From assembly GCA_964578345.1 (NCBI GenBank), contig CAZOCP010000028.1, positions 1 to 7,551 on the forward strand: a stretch of DNA of 7,551 bases, in the 5' to 3' direction. Numbering within the stretch: the first letter of the stretch is position 1; each line of letters begins with the position of its first letter. Shown piece after piece: positions 1 to 6,678 of this stretch. Both the position numbers and the translations under genes were made by a program. The notes under the pieces were generated by a model. The model made no database searches. It worked only from the letters and a program-made list of their open reading frames with translations, and had not been told where the DNA came from. This DNA comes from VGKP01 sp964578345. Lineage in GTDB: Archaea > Nanobdellota > Nanobdellia > Pacearchaeales > GW2011-AR1.

Positions 1-2
1 CC

Positions 3-114
3 TCAAGAACTCTATGTTCTTGATGGCCATCAGAAACTCAAAGAGTTTCTCAGCCTCAAAAATCCATAAAAGATTTTTGACGGCCGCAGTTTGTTCTCCT
101 GTCTCAACAGAGAC
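3..114. repeat. Array of tandem short hairpins, cut by the left window edge
   Basis: Four perfect inverted repeats follow one another. TCAAGAAC (3-10) pairs with GTTCTTGA (16-23) over a 5-base loop. AGAAACTC (32-39) pairs with GAGTTTCT (43-50) over 3 bases. TCAAAAATC (56-64) pairs with GATTTTTGA (72-80) over 7 bases, and GCC 53-55 / GGC 82-84 extend this stem past a one-base bulge. GTCTC (101-105) pairs with GAGAC (110-114) over 4 bases. The first three are separated by GCC/GGCC-containing spacers, including the 12-base palindrome TGATGGCCATCA (21-32). Read on the minus strand, the first three units align as 27-30 base repeats starting GCC/GCT, but their arm sequences differ while staying self-complementary. 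Function is unknown: it could be a structured RNA, a palindromic repeat family, or part of a coding repeat. Two frames stay open through it (plus strand to a stop at 122-124; minus strand from a TTG at 120), so coding cannot be excluded. Confidence 0.7.
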
Positions 115-138
115 TTTCAACTAAGCCATCCAGATAAA

Positions 139-146
139 TTTTTATA
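139..146 (+). promoter_or_regulatory. TATA box of the KaiC/pilin-like/VWA operon
   Basis: TTTTTATA is centred about 25 bases before the ATG at 168. Archaeal transcription starts about 25-27 bases downstream of the TATA centre, so the transcript should begin at or next to the start codon (leaderless). No Shine-Dalgarno sequence precedes that ATG, which agrees. It is the only clear promoter seen upstream of the four-gene cluster. Confidence 0.65.
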
Positions 147-167
147 CACCTCCCTACATAATAAAAC

Positions 168-908
168 ATGAAAAAAAGGGTAAAAAAAGAGAATAAGTCC
201 CTGGATAAAAAAAATAAGATCTCCAGAATATCTACTGGAATTGAAGGTTTTAATGATCTAATAGAAGGAGGTCTTGAAATAAACTCGACAAACATTGTAA
301 TAGGCGGACCTGGCAGCGGCAAAACAATCTTTGCAACAGAATTTTTAGTATGCGGACTTAAAAACAATGAAAAATGCCTTTATGTAACCTTCGAAGAAAA
401 AAAAGATCAGTTCTACAAAAACATGAAAGAATTCGGATGGGACTTGCAGGAATACGAGAACAACGGACTGTTTACATTTTTAGAGTATACTCCTTCAAAA
501 GTAAAAACTATGCTGGAAGAAGGAGGTGGCTCCATAGAATCAATTATCGTCAGCAGAAAAATATCCAGGATAGTAATAGATAGTATTACTTCTTTCGCGC
601 TATTATTCGAAGATGAGTTGGCAAAAAGAGAAGCCGCGCTTTCTTTATTCAATATGATAAAAAAGTGGAACTGTACTTCTCTTCTTACAGTCGAAGATGA
701 TCAGGAAAATAGCTCTTCGTCCAAATCAGTAGAATTTGAGTCAGATGCTATAATAATTTTATATTTCACAAGAGTTAAAGACACCAGACAAAGATATGTA
801 GAAATATTAAAAATGAGGGGTACAAAACATTCTGAAAAAATACATAAATTTGAAATTACTAAAAAAGGCATTAAAATTGACAAAAGACCTGCTAATATCA
901 GCACATAA
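168..908 (+). CDS. KaiC-like RecA-superfamily ATPase, single domain
   Basis: This 246-residue protein has one KaiC/RecA ATPase domain. After a lysine-rich tail (about 1-17) comes the KaiC-type entry motif ISTGIEGFNDLIEGGL (21-36). The Walker A motif GGPGSGKT is at 46-53, the paired catalytic-type glutamates are in VTFEE (E76, E77), and Walker B RIVIDS is at 134-139 (D138). The MRGTKHS motif near residue 216 and the FEITKKGI ending are typical of the family. It should be a cytoplasmic ATP-binding protein. Archaeal relatives include many uncharacterised regulators and ArlH (FlaH), the ATP-binding partner of the archaellum motor. It is the first gene of an operon of pilin-like proteins, with 7 bases to the next chosen start, so a role in controlling surface-structure assembly is a reasonable inference but not shown. 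Only one KaiC domain is present, so it is not a clock-type double-domain KaiC. The ATG at 168 fits the TATA spacing. Confidence 0.9.
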   Translation: MKKRVKKENKSLDKKNKISRISTGIEGFNDLIEGGLEINSTNIVIGGPGSGKTIFATEFLVCGLKNNEKCLYVTFEEKKDQFYKNMKEFGWDLQEYENNGLFTFLEYTPSKVKTMLEEGGGSIESIIVSRKISRIVIDSITSFALLFEDELAKREAALSLFNMIKKWNCTSLLTVEDDQENSSSSKSVEFESDAIIILYFTRVKDTRQRYVEILKMRGTKHSEKIHKFEITKKGIKIDKRPANIST

Positions 909-915
909 AAATAAT

Positions 916-1398
916 TTGAATAAAAAAAAAGCGCAAGCGTGGGGGTTTGATTTAATGATAGCGGCGGCAGTATTCTTCATCTCATTCGTATTGCTCTACC
1001 TTTACATGATAAATATCACAGCAGAAACCGAGAACATCTTGAGTTCCATGAAGAATGAAGCTGAAAGCATCGCAAATATCCTTCTTTCAGAAGGATATCC
1101 TATAAATTGGGATGTCAACAATGTAGTAACTCCTGGCCTAATAACATTTAATAAGATTAATGAAACAAAGCTTAAAAATTTCAATGGACTTGCAAATGCA
1201 AATTATCAAAAAACACGTTCTCTACTTCAAACACGTTACAACTATTATTTTAATTTCTCAGAACCCATATTGATTGATGGCTCTCCGGTTCAAGGAATAG
1301 GCATGCAAAATATAAATGCAGAACAACTTATACAAATAAATCGGGTGACAATTTATAAGGATAAACCTATAACATTAATATTGCAAATATGGGAATAA
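916..1398 (+). CDS. Pilin-like membrane-anchored surface protein (160 aa)
   Basis: The N-terminus reads MNKKKAQAWGFDLMIAAAVF: three lysines, then a K-A-Q site resembling archaeal class III (prepilin) signals, then a hydrophobic helix at about residues 11-31. The remainder (about 32-160) is predicted extracellular, with a polar helix continuing from the membrane segment and N-x-T/S sequons (NIT, NET, NFS). It resembles a small protein family found beside VWA surface proteins in DPANN genomes, with features such as SEGYPINW and the LLQTRYNYYF region. Its exact function is unknown. The start is uncertain. TTG at 916 puts the basic residues directly before the hydrophobic segment, as in prepilins, and leaves 7 bases after the ATPase stop. 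A TTG at 850 would add 22 residues overlapping the ATPase gene. No Shine-Dalgarno precedes either. The 3' end overlaps the next gene by 10 bases, implying co-transcription. A signal-anchor protein that is not cleaved is the main alternative. Confidence 0.72.
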   Translation: MNKKKAQAWGFDLMIAAAVFFISFVLLYLYMINITAETENILSSMKNEAESIANILLSEGYPINWDVNNVVTPGLITFNKINETKLKNFNGLANANYQKTRSLLQTRYNYYFNFSEPILIDGSPVQGIGMQNINAEQLIQINRVTIYKDKPITLILQIWE

Positions 1399-4300
1399 AC
1401 ATAAAAAAAGCAGGTGTATTTTTCAGCATTGACGCTCTAATTGCATTAAGCATAGTATTAATCCTCCTGCTGGCTATTTATCCAGTAATTAAAACAGAAA
1501 AAAAGTCTACGAAATTAACATATGATCTAGTGTCCTCTCTTTCTGCTCTAAAAGTTGGAGATTTTGACAATCCTTACGCCCGCTCGCTAATTGAGCAGAA
1601 AATAATCAACAACACAAACAATTCTATCTTAGAGCAAATAGGAGAATTCTATGTCACAAACCTCACATTAGCCAAAGAATTTACAGAAGTTATTTTAGGA
1701 AATCTTACTCTCTCCCAAAACATAGGCATATGGTACGGGACCAGGTTGCTAGCCTCAAAAAATATCACTCCATATGAAACAGCAAAAAATATTGAAACTA
1801 CGCGGCAGATTATTACCGGCTTAAAGGAAGGAGAAACCTTGACAGGATTCTCAGCCAAGGCTTTTCTTACAAACTCTCTTCTCACAAAATACACTTACTT
1901 TGGAGGATATATAGGAGATGGAAATATCACTGCAAGAATTGAATATCAAGGAAACATCAGCACTGCAGAAATGGAGATTTCCATTAATAATAATTTCACG
2001 ATTTACATTAATGGAAACTATATAGGCATTTACAATAGCTCAACTAATGAAACAACGCCTTCAAAATATATTCTGCCTACCGCACAATTTTCCAATGGAG
2101 CAAATATTATAGAGATAAAGGGAAATAATAATTTATATGTAGCAGGAGGATTTATAAAAATAACCTATGAAAGCAACCTAGAGTATCAGCAGCCGACTCG
2201 ACAGTATCTCTATGGAATAGACGGTCTGATAAATATATATGATGGATTATATATTCCAGGCCAGCTGCAAAAATTAGATCTGTTCCTGCATTATAAAACA
2301 AATCAAACTCTATTTATAACAATAGGAAACGTAACTATATTTAACAGCACCAGCCCCGTAGAAACGAACACAACAATTCCAGACAGTACCATTTCAACGC
2401 TATTAAACTATAATTCAATAAGCAACGCAACAGTCCCTATCAGAATTGGTCTCCAAGAAGCAGGCTTTAACGGCACAGGAAACGCAGACGTAATTCTAAT
2501 TACAGACACATCTGGAAGCATGGACTGGAGGCTTAATAGCGACAGTACAGGAACAAGCAGAAACTGCAGCGACCCTTTGCTTAATACATCAACGACAAAA
2601 AGAATCAGCTTGGCTAAATGTCTAGACTATGATTTCGTAGCAAACATATTAACAGGTTCAAATAATCGAATAGGTCTTGTTTCATTTGGCAATAACGCTG
2701 ACACAAAATATGTAAACTTGACTACTAATAAAACTCTGTTAAACGATACAATAACTAGCTATTCTCCTTCTGGAGCAACATGCGTATCATGTGCAATTAA
2801 TAGAGCATATTTGCTTTTACAATCGCAAAGCAATAGTTCAAGAAAAAAATTTATTGTCACAATGACCGACGGAGTGACAAATTTGCGAAGCACTTCTGAT
2901 TGCAGAAATATTAATGGAGCAGGCTCCATTAACGAAGAAGAAGTATACGCTGGAGGACTTGCAGGAATTATACTGAAAAAAGCAAATAATTCCTGGAATC
3001 AGCTAATTTCCCCGACATCTGCCACAGTATATGATCTAGATATATATAACATAACATTCGGATTTGCAGCAGGCTCAAGCGGAGTTATACTACAATGGAA
3101 CGGCGCTATATGGGCGGCCATAGCTTCTCCTACATCAACCCAAATTAACAGTATAGACATTCTAAATGGCACTCTGACCAAAGCAATCACATCTGCTGGT
3201 TCTGTAATTCAATGGAATGGCAGTTCATGGAGCACACAATCCTCAGTAGCAGGGACTATGAGCGCAATAGAGATTTATAATGGGACACTGATATTTGTCG
3301 GCGGAACCACGGGAACTAGAAGTGTAATCTATAAATCAGTAGACAGCGGTTCATCTTGGACTACTGATTACACTTCTCCAACATTAATAACAAATATAAA
3401 AAGTATAAAAATAATCAATGCAACAAAAGGATTTGCAGTTGGATCCATAGGTGAAATCGTAGAATGGAATGGTGCTTCATGGAGTTCGGTAAGCTCTTCT
3501 ACTACCAGCAACCTTTATACAGTAAATGCATATAACGCAACAACATTTTTTGCAGGCGGAGGAAATGTAGGAAGCATCAGGATAATGAAGAATTCTGGAA
3601 ATTCCTGGTCAGCCTCCTACCTAAATTCTTCTGGAGATTCTATCAGAGATTTAAGAGTTTTTGCAGAAAAGATCTATGCTGTTGGACAGGGAGCAACAAT
3701 TGTAGAATATAATGGAACAAAGTGGAAAACAGTATTTGAAATTCCTGCAGCGTATAGTGGAAACAACACAGCAGGAATAAGCTGTAATGCCGACGAAGAT
3801 GCCTGCTCAGAAGAAAACTCTTTTCCAGCAATGAATGCAAATTACAGTTCTTGTAGAATATACAAAGAATTAAATTCCACCGTCTATTCTATTGGATTCG
3901 GGCCAATAGCCTCGTGTAATTTCGCAAACTTCACTTTAAAAAATATTGCTGCATGCGGCAATGGCGGCTTCTACGCAAGTAACGATGCGATAAAACTAAA
4001 AGAATTTTATACTCAAATAGCAAATGAAATATTAAAAATATCCTTTGCTGAACAAACATCACAAGTTTCAGGAAACATTTCGACAAAACTATATTCAGAT
4101 TCGTACATAGAATTCAGTCATATTAAGCCTTCAATCCCTTATGGGATTCTTCTTTCTCTCGAAAAACAATTTGACAACACAGATACAGGAACATTTTCCA
4201 TTCCTCCAGACACAAAACTTGTAGAAGCCAAAGCAGTTTCATATTCAGGCCCTAAATGGACATCTCTAGTTGTAATTAATAATGCCTCAATATATAATCT

Positions 4301-4799
4301 TAGCACTTATGGAAACAGCTACCAAGAGCTCGGAGATCCATACGCAATAGGTATCCCCATTAGTTTAATTAATATACTAAATAACAACACAGTAAAAATA
4401 ACAACCGGAGTAGCGCCCGGAAATATTTCTACAGGCTCGCAATCTAATAAAATAATTTACACATTTATAAAAAACGCGTCCTCTTTTACTCCAATCTCCT
4501 CAACAGCAGTAGGATGTATCTGGACAATTCAATTTGAAGACAATACCAATGCAACAATTAAAATACCAAAATCATATATCGGAACAACTACCTGCTTATA
4601 TCAAGAAAATCAAATCGTTTATGATCAACAGGATTCCTTCCAGACAGCAGCCTTCCTTCTCTTGCGAGCATTAGACTTTAACAACAATCAAAAAAGCGAT
4701 ATTAAACTATCTGATCAAAATTTGCAGATAGAAGAGTCTGCGGTAACAGGAGTGCCATACACATGGTCAACAGAGGTGCAAATAAGGACATGGAACTAA
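1389..4799 (+). CDS. Giant pilin-anchored VWA protein with a seven-repeat propeller inserted in the VWA domain
   Basis: This is a 1136-residue surface protein. The N-terminus IKKAGVFFSIDALIALS (5-21) has a prepilin-like KAG site and a membrane helix at about 11-31. Residues about 168-265 look like a beta-sandwich of the carbohydrate-binding/jelly-roll kind (FTIYINGNYIG, then GANIIEIKG). A von Willebrand factor A domain begins near 366: MIDAS DTSGS at 373-377, metal-site threonine T464 in GATC, and TDG with D494. The fold then stops at about 518, and seven WNG/W-type propeller repeats fill about 519-785. VWA resumes to supply its last strand and helix (VYSIGFG at 832-838, ending near 888). The C-terminal 250 residues match the conserved tail of DPANN VWA proteins (VGCIW, then ALDFNNNQKSD, ending GVPYTWSTEVQIRTWN). 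Residues 1096-1104 resemble a degenerate EF-hand/dockerin calcium loop. There are more than twenty N-x-S/T sequons and several VWA cysteines, suggesting a glycosylated, disulfide-bonded exterior protein. An adhesin or pilus-tip role is inferred. The ATG at 1389 overlaps the previous stop. Confidence 0.88.
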   Translation: MGINIKKAGVFFSIDALIALSIVLILLLAIYPVIKTEKKSTKLTYDLVSSLSALKVGDFDNPYARSLIEQKIINNTNNSILEQIGEFYVTNLTLAKEFTEVILGNLTLSQNIGIWYGTRLLASKNITPYETAKNIETTRQIITGLKEGETLTGFSAKAFLTNSLLTKYTYFGGYIGDGNITARIEYQGNISTAEMEISINNNFTIYINGNYIGIYNSSTNETTPSKYILPTAQFSNGANIIEIKGNNNLYVAGGFIKITYESNLEYQQPTRQYLYGIDGLINIYDGLYIPGQLQKLDLFLHYKTNQTLFITIGNVTIFNSTSPVETNTTIPDSTISTLLNYNSISNATVPIRIGLQEAGFNGTGNADVILITDTSGSMDWRLNSDSTGTSRNCSDPLLNTSTTKRISLAKCLDYDFVANILTGSNNRIGLVSFGNNADTKYVNLTTNKTLLNDTITSYSPSGATCVSCAINRAYLLLQSQSNSSRKKFIVTMTDGVTNLRSTSDCRNINGAGSINEEEVYAGGLAGIILKKANNSWNQLISPTSATVYDLDIYNITFGFAAGSSGVILQWNGAIWAAIASPTSTQINSIDILNGTLTKAITSAGSVIQWNGSSWSTQSSVAGTMSAIEIYNGTLIFVGGTTGTRSVIYKSVDSGSSWTTDYTSPTLITNIKSIKIINATKGFAVGSIGEIVEWNGASWSSVSSSTTSNLYTVNAYNATTFFAGGGNVGSIRIMKNSGNSWSASYLNSSGDSIRDLRVFAEKIYAVGQGATIVEYNGTKWKTVFEIPAAYSGNNTAGISCNADEDACSEENSFPAMNANYSSCRIYKELNSTVYSIGFGPIASCNFANFTLKNIAACGNGGFYASNDAIKLKEFYTQIANEILKISFAEQTSQVSGNISTKLYSDSYIEFSHIKPSIPYGILLSLEKQFDNTDTGTFSIPPDTKLVEAKAVSYSGPKWTSLVVINNASIYNLSTYGNSYQELGDPYAIGIPISLINILNNNTVKITTGVAPGNISTGSQSNKIIYTFIKNASSFTPISSTAVGCIWTIQFEDNTNATIKIPKSYIGTTTCLYQENQIVYDQQDSFQTAAFLLLRALDFNNNQKSDIKLSDQNLQIEESAVTGVPYTWSTEVQIRTWN
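2911..2932. repeat. Perfect 10-bp inverted repeat beside the VWA/propeller junction
   Basis: TTAATGGAGC (2911-2920) and GCTCCATTAA (2923-2932) are exact reverse complements separated by AG. The element encodes roughly INGAGSIN at residues 508-515, immediately before the first propeller repeat at 2943. There is no T-tract after it, so it is not an evident terminator. It may be chance or a trace of the event that joined the two domains. Confidence 0.6.
2943..3743 (+). repeat. Seven tandem propeller-type protein repeats inside the VWA gene
   Basis: Seven repeats of about 38-46 residues run from residue 519 to about 785. They start at residues 519, 558, 597, 635, 681, 720 and 762. The shared pattern is [FY]-A-x-G-x-x-G-x-I, then a few residues, W-N-G-x-x-W, a Ser/Thr-rich turn, and a strand ending near N-[AGI]-T. 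Clear WNG..W copies are in repeats 2, 3 and 5; repeat 7 has YNGTKW, and repeats 4 and 6 carry SGSSW/SGNSW, like BNR/YCF48 blades. Seven blades would be enough for a closed beta-propeller. The DNA copies are diverged, although CAATGGAA-type strings recur, so this is an old duplication. The ligand is not predictable from sequence. Confidence 0.8.
4773..4778 (+). promoter_or_regulatory. Shine-Dalgarno-like site of the fourth operon gene
   Basis: GAGGTG lies 11 bases before the ATG at 4790 and inside the last codons of the VWA gene. It supports internal translation initiation at 4790 rather than at the ATG at 4763, which lies upstream of this site. The first gene of the operon instead appears leaderless, so internal operon genes may use a ribosome binding site. 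Confidence 0.45.
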
Positions 4800-5710
4800 T
4801 AAATAAGAGGGGGGTTTTTTTTACAGTTATTATTTTATTCTTTATAACTTTAATCGCTCTATCACCTATTTTCTACTCAGTGATAGGAGAAAGAGAAGCG
4901 GTCCAGAAAAGAGTGCAGAGTATGAACAGCTTTATCCTTTCCATGAAAGAAGATCTAGAAAGAAAAGTATATGTCACAAGCTTTAGAAGTATCTTGATAA
5001 TAGAGAAAAAAATAACAGACTCTGGAATCTACATCTCTAATTTTAATTCATCATTCCAGGAAGTTTTTTTTAATGCTACACTTGCAGGAGTCTGGCAGGA
5101 ATTAATGATCGGCGCAAATTTTACTGATATAAGCAACTCTCTTCAGCAAAAAGCCCAAAATATAAATATTAATTTAACTCTCTACGACCCAGAATTAATT
5201 ATAGACCAAAATTCTCCTTGGCATATAAACGTTACTCTAAAAACTAAGTTATTTATGGTTGATAATAGCAATTTGGCTTCTTGGAACACCACTCTTGTAA
5301 CAGAAGTTCAAATACCTATATCAAGTTTCGAAGATCCTATTTACTTAGTAAACACACAAGGAAAAATAACCAGGCAATTTTTAAAGACTAATTACACTAA
5401 TTTTGCTCAGGGTCCAGACGTATCAAACCTAACAGACCATGTCAACAGATATTATTACAAGCATTCTCTATCTGCACCAAGCTTCATCAATCGTTTACAG
5501 GGCGTCTATGCGTCAAGTCAAAATGGGATAGAATCATTAGTATACCTGCCGGATTTATCTAAGCAGGGCATTCCGCTAGAGCAAAAATCAGTTGTAGATT
5601 ACATTTACTTCTCGCCCAGCAACCCTTCTTCTTATCAGATATCTGGAATGCCCTCATGGTTCAGGCTTGACAGTTCACATTGTCCAGAATATAATGTCTC
5701 GTGTCTATAA
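4790..5710 (+). CDS. Pilin-like membrane-anchored surface protein (306 aa)
   Basis: Starting at ATG 4790, the protein begins MELINKRGVFFTVIILFF: a short basic stretch, a KRG site resembling archaeal prepilin signals, and a membrane helix at about residues 9-29. A long charged, probably helical stretch follows (about 32-75, including EREAVQKRVQSM), as in the stem helix of type IV pilins. Then comes a beta-rich extracellular part with several N-x-S/T sequons. Recognisable family features are FEDPIYLVNT (from F180), APSFINRLQG, GIESLV and VDYIYFSPSN. I have a general memory of these in uncharacterised DPANN proteins encoded beside VWA surface proteins; no biochemical function is known to me. Two cysteines close the C-terminus (CPEYNVSC) and could form a disulfide. 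The start overlaps the VWA stop by 10 bases. The ATG at 4763 would add 9 residues ahead of the signal and precedes the GAGGTG site, so I prefer 4790. A G6T8 run at 4809-4822 lies in the codons of the predicted cleavage site. Confidence 0.75.
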   Translation: MELINKRGVFFTVIILFFITLIALSPIFYSVIGEREAVQKRVQSMNSFILSMKEDLERKVYVTSFRSILIIEKKITDSGIYISNFNSSFQEVFFNATLAGVWQELMIGANFTDISNSLQQKAQNININLTLYDPELIIDQNSPWHINVTLKTKLFMVDNSNLASWNTTLVTEVQIPISSFEDPIYLVNTQGKITRQFLKTNYTNFAQGPDVSNLTDHVNRYYYKHSLSAPSFINRLQGVYASSQNGIESLVYLPDLSKQGIPLEQKSVVDYIYFSPSNPSSYQISGMPSWFRLDSSHCPEYNVSCL

Positions 5711-5721
5711 AAACAGCAAAG

Positions 5722-5729
5722 TTATATAA
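5722..5729 (+). promoter_or_regulatory. TATA box of the RNase Z gene
   Basis: TTATATAA is centred about 26 bases before the ATG at 5752, the spacing expected for a leaderless archaeal transcript. It lies just after the end of the surface operon at 5710, so RNase Z is probably transcribed on its own. No T-tract terminator is visible between the two. Confidence 0.65.
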
Positions 5730-5751
5730 ATATCATTCTTCATTCAAAATA

Positions 5752-6651
5752 ATGGAGGATATTAAAATAACATTTTTAGGTACAGGAAATGCAATTCCAA
5801 CGAGACTAAGAAACCATACTGGAATACTGCTTTCCTTTCTTAACGAAAACATTTTAATAGACTGCGGCGAAGGAATCCAGCGCCAGTTCAAAATAGCATC
5901 TATCTCCCCTACAAAATTAACACGCATCTTAATAACTCATTGGCATGGCGATCACATTTTAGGTTTGCCAGGATTATTTCAAAGCTTAGCAATGTCGGAA
6001 TATAAAAAAAATTTGGTATTATACGGCCCGCGCGGAACAAAAGAGTATATATCAAGAATTCTTGAGTTAATCAATGGAATAAAAATTAATTTAGAAGTTT
6101 ATGAAATTTCTTCAGGAATTTTTCTAGAAAACAAAATCTTTGCTCTTGAAACTCAGCATATGCGGCATGGCCCTCCCGCTCTGGCATACTCTATAATGCT
6201 GAAAGATAGAATACATTTGGACAAAAAAAAGCTGAAAAAATATAAATTGCCAAATACCCCTCTTATGGGACAGCTTGCAGAAGGAAAAGATATTGTCCTC
6301 AAAAGTAAAACAATAAAAGCATCAAGTGTTAGTTATCTGGAAAAAGGGAAAAAAGTCTCAGTAATTCTAGATACTGCAATGAATGAAAATGCAATAAAAC
6401 TTGCTGAAAAGGCAGACCTTTTAATAACAGAAGCTACATTCTCAGAAAAAGAAGCAGAGCATGCAAAAGAATATCTTCATCTTACTTCTGCACAGGCAGC
6501 TTCGATAGCAAAAAAAGCAGGAGTCAAAAAATTAATATTGACTCATATATCCGAACGCTATGAGCATTCTCTGCATATAATAGAAAAGGAAGCCAAGAAA
6601 GTCTTCAAAAACACATCAATCGCCAAAGATTTTGATATCATAAAAGTCTAG
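5752..6651 (+). CDS. rnz: Ribonuclease Z (tRNA 3' processing endonuclease)
   Basis: This 299-residue protein is a short-form RNase Z of the metallo-beta-lactamase superfamily. The enzyme cuts the 3' trailer from precursor tRNAs in the cytoplasm, using two zinc ions. Visible motifs are the opening strand ITFLGTGNAIPT (6-17) and the HxHxDH metal site H63-W-H65-G-D67-H68. The GPRGTKEYI segment matches the RNase Z GPRG motif. Further likely metal ligands are H139 in RHGPPALAY, D207 in LDT and H265 in LTHISERY; H243 in HLTSAQAA belongs to the family's conserved His motif. Order and spacing are close to the known bacterial short form, and the length is typical. The ATG at 5752 is chosen because it lies at the predicted leaderless start and places the first His at residue 63. 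A GTG at 5701 would add 17 residues, overlap the preceding gene and include the TATA box. The gene converges on LSm, leaving 27 bases between stop codons. Confidence 0.95.
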   Translation: MEDIKITFLGTGNAIPTRLRNHTGILLSFLNENILIDCGEGIQRQFKIASISPTKLTRILITHWHGDHILGLPGLFQSLAMSEYKKNLVLYGPRGTKEYISRILELINGIKINLEVYEISSGIFLENKIFALETQHMRHGPPALAYSIMLKDRIHLDKKKLKKYKLPNTPLMGQLAEGKDIVLKSKTIKASSVSYLEKGKKVSVILDTAMNENAIKLAEKADLLITEATFSEKEAEHAKEYLHLTSAQAASIAKKAGVKKLILTHISERYEHSLHIIEKEAKKVFKNTSIAKDFDIIKV

Positions 6652-6678
6652 GAAAACGAATGATTTGGGTTCCTCGCT

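Noticed and set aside
3..114. CRISPR-like array
   Set aside because: There are no identical repeats with unique spacers; the units are short hairpins with differing arms. No cas gene is in the window.
147..153. GGAGGTG on the minus strand, resembling a strong Shine-Dalgarno site
   Set aside because: The only nearby minus-strand ATG (129-127) meets a stop after two codons, and the same bases lie beside the plus-strand TATA box. It looks coincidental.
104..367. Open frame of 87 codons on the minus strand across the start of the ATPase gene
   Set aside because: It lies antisense to the Walker A region of a clearly real KaiC-like gene and its translation matches no family I recognise.
2999..3190. 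Minus-strand open frames inside the VWA gene (also 1649-1894 and 3643-3840)
   Set aside because: They are shadows of the long plus-strand gene, without promoters or recognisable products.
5701..5751. Upstream GTG extension of RNase Z
   Set aside because: It would add 17 residues not expected in the family, overlap the preceding gene and include the TATA box whose spacing points to the ATG at 5752.
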